Source of the DNA: Flectobacillus rivi
GTDB taxonomy: Bacteria; Bacteroidota; Bacteroidia; Cytophagales; Spirosomataceae
Assembly (NCBI RefSeq): GCF_030056655.1
Contig: NZ_JASHIE010000003.1
Coordinates: 394,140-458,139, forward strand
Direction: 5' to 3'
DNA: 64,000 bases
The notes under the pieces were generated by a model that ran no database searches, was not told the origin of the DNA, and was given only the letters and a program-made list of their open reading frames with translations. Numbering within the stretch: position 1 is the stretch's first letter; each line of letters begins with the position of its first letter. Positions 62,362 through 64,000 of the stretch are shown piece by piece. Made by a program: the position numbers and the translations under genes.

Positions 62362-63117
62362 ATGAACAAATTATCAAATAAAATCGCAATCGTTACAGGT
62401 GGTAACAGCGGTATCGGATACGCAGCAGCTCAAGAATTAAGTGCAGAAGGCGCAACAGTTATTATAACAGGAAGAAACAAAACCTCGCTAGAAACGGCTG
62501 CTTCAGAATTACAAGCCAAAGCCATCGTGGCAGATCAAGGTGACTTAACCTCTATTGATGCATTGGTAGAGGAAGTAAAAGCTACTTATGGTAAAGTCGA
62601 CATCATTTTCTTAAATGCTGGCGTTGCCTCATTCGCACCTTTGGAATTTGCCACAGAAGAACACTATGATAGCATTATGGATGTCAATGTCAAAGGCGTA
62701 TTCTTCACACTCCAAAAATTCTTACCTATCTTAAATGACGGTGCCTCGATTATTTTCAATACCTCTATCAATGCCCATGTTGGTATGCCAAATTCTAGTG
62801 TGTATGCTGGTAGCAAAGCCACGATTTTGGCCTTCAACAGAGTATTTGCTACAGAATTAGCGCCAAGAAAAATTCGTGTAAATGCCATATCTCCTGGTCC
62901 AGTAGAAACTCCTCTTTATGGTAAATTAGGTTTAGGTCACGAAGAAGTAGCTGGTTTTGGCGAAATACTTGGCAAGAAAATCCTATTGAACAGATTTGCA
63001 CAAGCCAACGAAATTGGTAAAGCTGTCGTATTCTTAGCTTCTTCAGATGCTTCATTTATCACAGGAACTGAACTTGTCATAGATGGAGGCTTGACTGTAA
63101 ACCCTATATTGAACTAA
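62362..63117 (+). CDS. Classical SDR oxidoreductase
   Basis: A 251-residue classical short-chain dehydrogenase: IAIVTGGNSGIGYAAA (cofactor loop TGxxxGIG), LNAGVASFAPL for NNAG, catalytic Ser region NTSINAH, and Y148/K152 in SVYAGSKATI. The arginine after the first glycine motif (TGRNKTSLE) suggests NADP(H). VRVNAISPGPVETPL-type KIRVNAISPGPVETPLYGKL and DGGLTVNP complete the family signature. Two operator palindromes lie before it, and the TetR gene follows 96 nt downstream with its own copy. Substrate unknown; likely part of a detoxification response. Confidence 0.92.
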   Translation: MNKLSNKIAIVTGGNSGIGYAAAQELSAEGATVIITGRNKTSLETAASELQAKAIVADQGDLTSIDALVEEVKATYGKVDIIFLNAGVASFAPLEFATEEHYDSIMDVNVKGVFFTLQKFLPILNDGASIIFNTSINAHVGMPNSSVYAGSKATILAFNRVFATELAPRKIRVNAISPGPVETPLYGKLGLGHEEVAGFGEILGKKILLNRFAQANEIGKAVVFLASSDASFITGTELVIDGGLTVNPILN

Positions 63118-63134
63118 TTTTTTTATCCAAATTT

Positions 63135-63148
63135 GGAATAAACGTTCC
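63135..63148. promoter_or_regulatory. Candidate TetR operator before the regulator gene
   Basis: GGAATAAACGTTCC, third copy of the palindrome, 65 nt before the TetR start; suggests autoregulation. Confidence 0.75.
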
Positions 63149-63213
63149 GATTAGATAGCTTTGTTGGAAATCTTTCAGCAAAGCTATTTTGCTACACTAA
63201 ATCAATACATATT

Positions 63214-63798
63214 ATGGCGAGGACAAAGGAATTTGACGAAACAGAAATCTTGGATAAAGCAATAGATTTATTCTGGTTTAAAGGCTATAATGGGGCATCT
63301 ATGCAAGATGTAGTCGATTCATTAGGTTTGAGTCGTTCGAGTATATATGATACTTTTGGAGACAAACATAAATTGTATATATCAGCCTTAGAGCAATATC
63401 GCAAACAATCTGCGGGTGCATTAATTAACATGGCGAAGCAATCGTCGCATCCCTTGCAAACTATTGAACAGCTTTTCGAAATGTTGACCAATGAAAGTGT
63501 AAATACCGTTTGTCACAAGGGCTGTTTTATGACAAATAGTACGATTGAACTCGCACCTCATGATCTTGAAATTCAGAAAATTGTGAAAGACAATATGCAG
63601 GACATAGAAGACGCTTTTTATCTTCTTGTCAAAAAAGGACAGGATTTAGGAGAAATCAACCAAAAAAGTGATGCAAAAGCCTTAGCTCGTTTTCTATTTA
63701 ATACGATTTCAGGGCTTAGAGTTGCTGCTAAGTCAGGAGCCGACAAAGCTGTTTATCAGGATATTATTGGAGTGACTTTGTCGGTGATTAGGTATTAG
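63214..63798 (+). CDS. TetR/AcrR-family regulator
   Basis: A 194-residue repressor. The N-terminal HTH reads ILDKAIDLFWFKGYNGASMQ then DVVDSLGLSRSSIYDTFGDK, with the family's typical SRSSIYDTFGDKHKLY recognition helix and following KLY. The C-terminal ligand domain has VCHKGCFMTNSTIELAPHD, the style of TetR proteins (TetR_C_16-like) that control oxidoreductase genes and sense electrophiles or oxidants; two cysteines (in TVCHKGCF) could be the sensor, which is inference. It would bind the three GGAAnnAnCnTTCC sites in this segment. The last 200 nt of the window after it show no gene. Confidence 0.9.
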   Translation: MARTKEFDETEILDKAIDLFWFKGYNGASMQDVVDSLGLSRSSIYDTFGDKHKLYISALEQYRKQSAGALINMAKQSSHPLQTIEQLFEMLTNESVNTVCHKGCFMTNSTIELAPHDLEIQKIVKDNMQDIEDAFYLLVKKGQDLGEINQKSDAKALARFLFNTISGLRVAAKSGADKAVYQDIIGVTLSVIRY

Positions 63799-64000
63799 TG
63801 CTGAATTATGAGTTGTAATTTAAATATCAATACTTTATACTCAAAAATTGAATTAATAGGCTTTAGGTTATAAGTTATAGTTACTCTACCCGATGATTTT
63901 TATAACTTTCTGACTATAAACTACTTTTGTTTTATAAGCTTACAGAACACCCGGATGATTTTGTACGATAGATTAACTAAATCGGAATTAGGGTTCTTTA
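63799..64000. other. Right-end gene-free stretch
   Basis: AT-rich; begins with TGCTGAATTATGAGTTGT, similar to GTTGAATTATGAGTTGT near 42104. Nothing else seen. Confidence 0.4.

Noticed and set aside
1..64000. tRNA, rRNA or known riboswitch
   Set aside because: No cloverleaf with CCA-type ends, no rRNA segments and no recognisable cobalamin, TPP or SAM aptamer core was seen by eye; a covariance search was not possible.

Overview
The window comes from a member of the Bacteroidota, most likely a Cytophagales/Spirosomataceae-like environmental glycan degrader; genus not determined. The evidence is two SusC/SusD pairs, each preceded by a FecR-type anti-sigma gene and an ECF sigma gene, a type IX secretion (T9SS) C-terminal sorting domain, AT-rich intergenic DNA, weak Shine-Dalgarno sequences and a very dense set of carbohydrate-active enzymes. 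No tRNA, rRNA, CRISPR array or transposase was seen.

Layout. 0-0.7 kb: 5' part of a patatin-like phospholipase. 0.8-5.5 kb: a + strand operon of a GH127 beta-L-arabinofuranosidase-like enzyme, an alpha/beta hydrolase and a serine hydrolase. 5.5-6.3 kb: a PIN-domain toxin-antitoxin pair bracketed by a 35-bp direct repeat. 6.4-9.2 kb: flavin reductase, AraC regulator and NAD(P)-dependent epimerase-like gene. 9.7-17.3 kb: PUL core 1 (susD, susC, fecR, ECF sigma). 17.4-28.2 kb: heparinase II/III-like enzyme, GH43, FucP-type permease, ROK kinase, GH97, GH88 and LacI regulator 1. 28.5-42 kb: PUL core 2, made of a 1880-residue T9SS-exported lyase with CBM6 and two CBM3-like modules, susD, susC, fecR and a divergent ECF sigma gene. 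42.2-51.7 kb: a GH43, LacI regulator 2, a lipoprotein, an amidase, and a GH27-GH51 operon. 51.8-59.1 kb: an accessory strip with two unknown genes, a putative abortive-infection membrane protein, an XRE-cupin regulator behind a 51-bp palindrome, a GH39 gene and a PIN/ImmA-IrrE pair, punctuated by four copies of one hairpin repeat. 59.1-64 kb: PL4 rhamnogalacturonan lyase-like gene, a lipoprotein, and an SDR/TetR pair with three matching operators.

How it fits together. Outer-membrane SusCD pairs would import oligosaccharides released by surface and periplasmic enzymes. PL4, GH127, GH51, GH43, GH39, GH27 and GH88 together point to pectic (rhamnogalacturonan-I, arabinan, galactan side chains) or other uronate- and arabinose-rich plant polysaccharides; the exact substrate is inferred. 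The FucP-type permease and ROK kinase would take a released monosaccharide into the cytoplasm. Control looks layered: two ECF sigma/FecR/SusC transduction sets, two LacI repressors with candidate operators readable here, and in both fecR-susC gaps a structured element ending in a hairpin plus six T on the opposite strand, which looks like a cis-antisense sRNA of the kind described for Bacteroides PULs.

Non-coding structure is unusually rich: a 207-212 bp terminal-inverted-repeat element in two inverted copies about 40 kb apart, a nested 169-bp inverted repeat, the four-copy hairpin family and the 51-bp palindrome.
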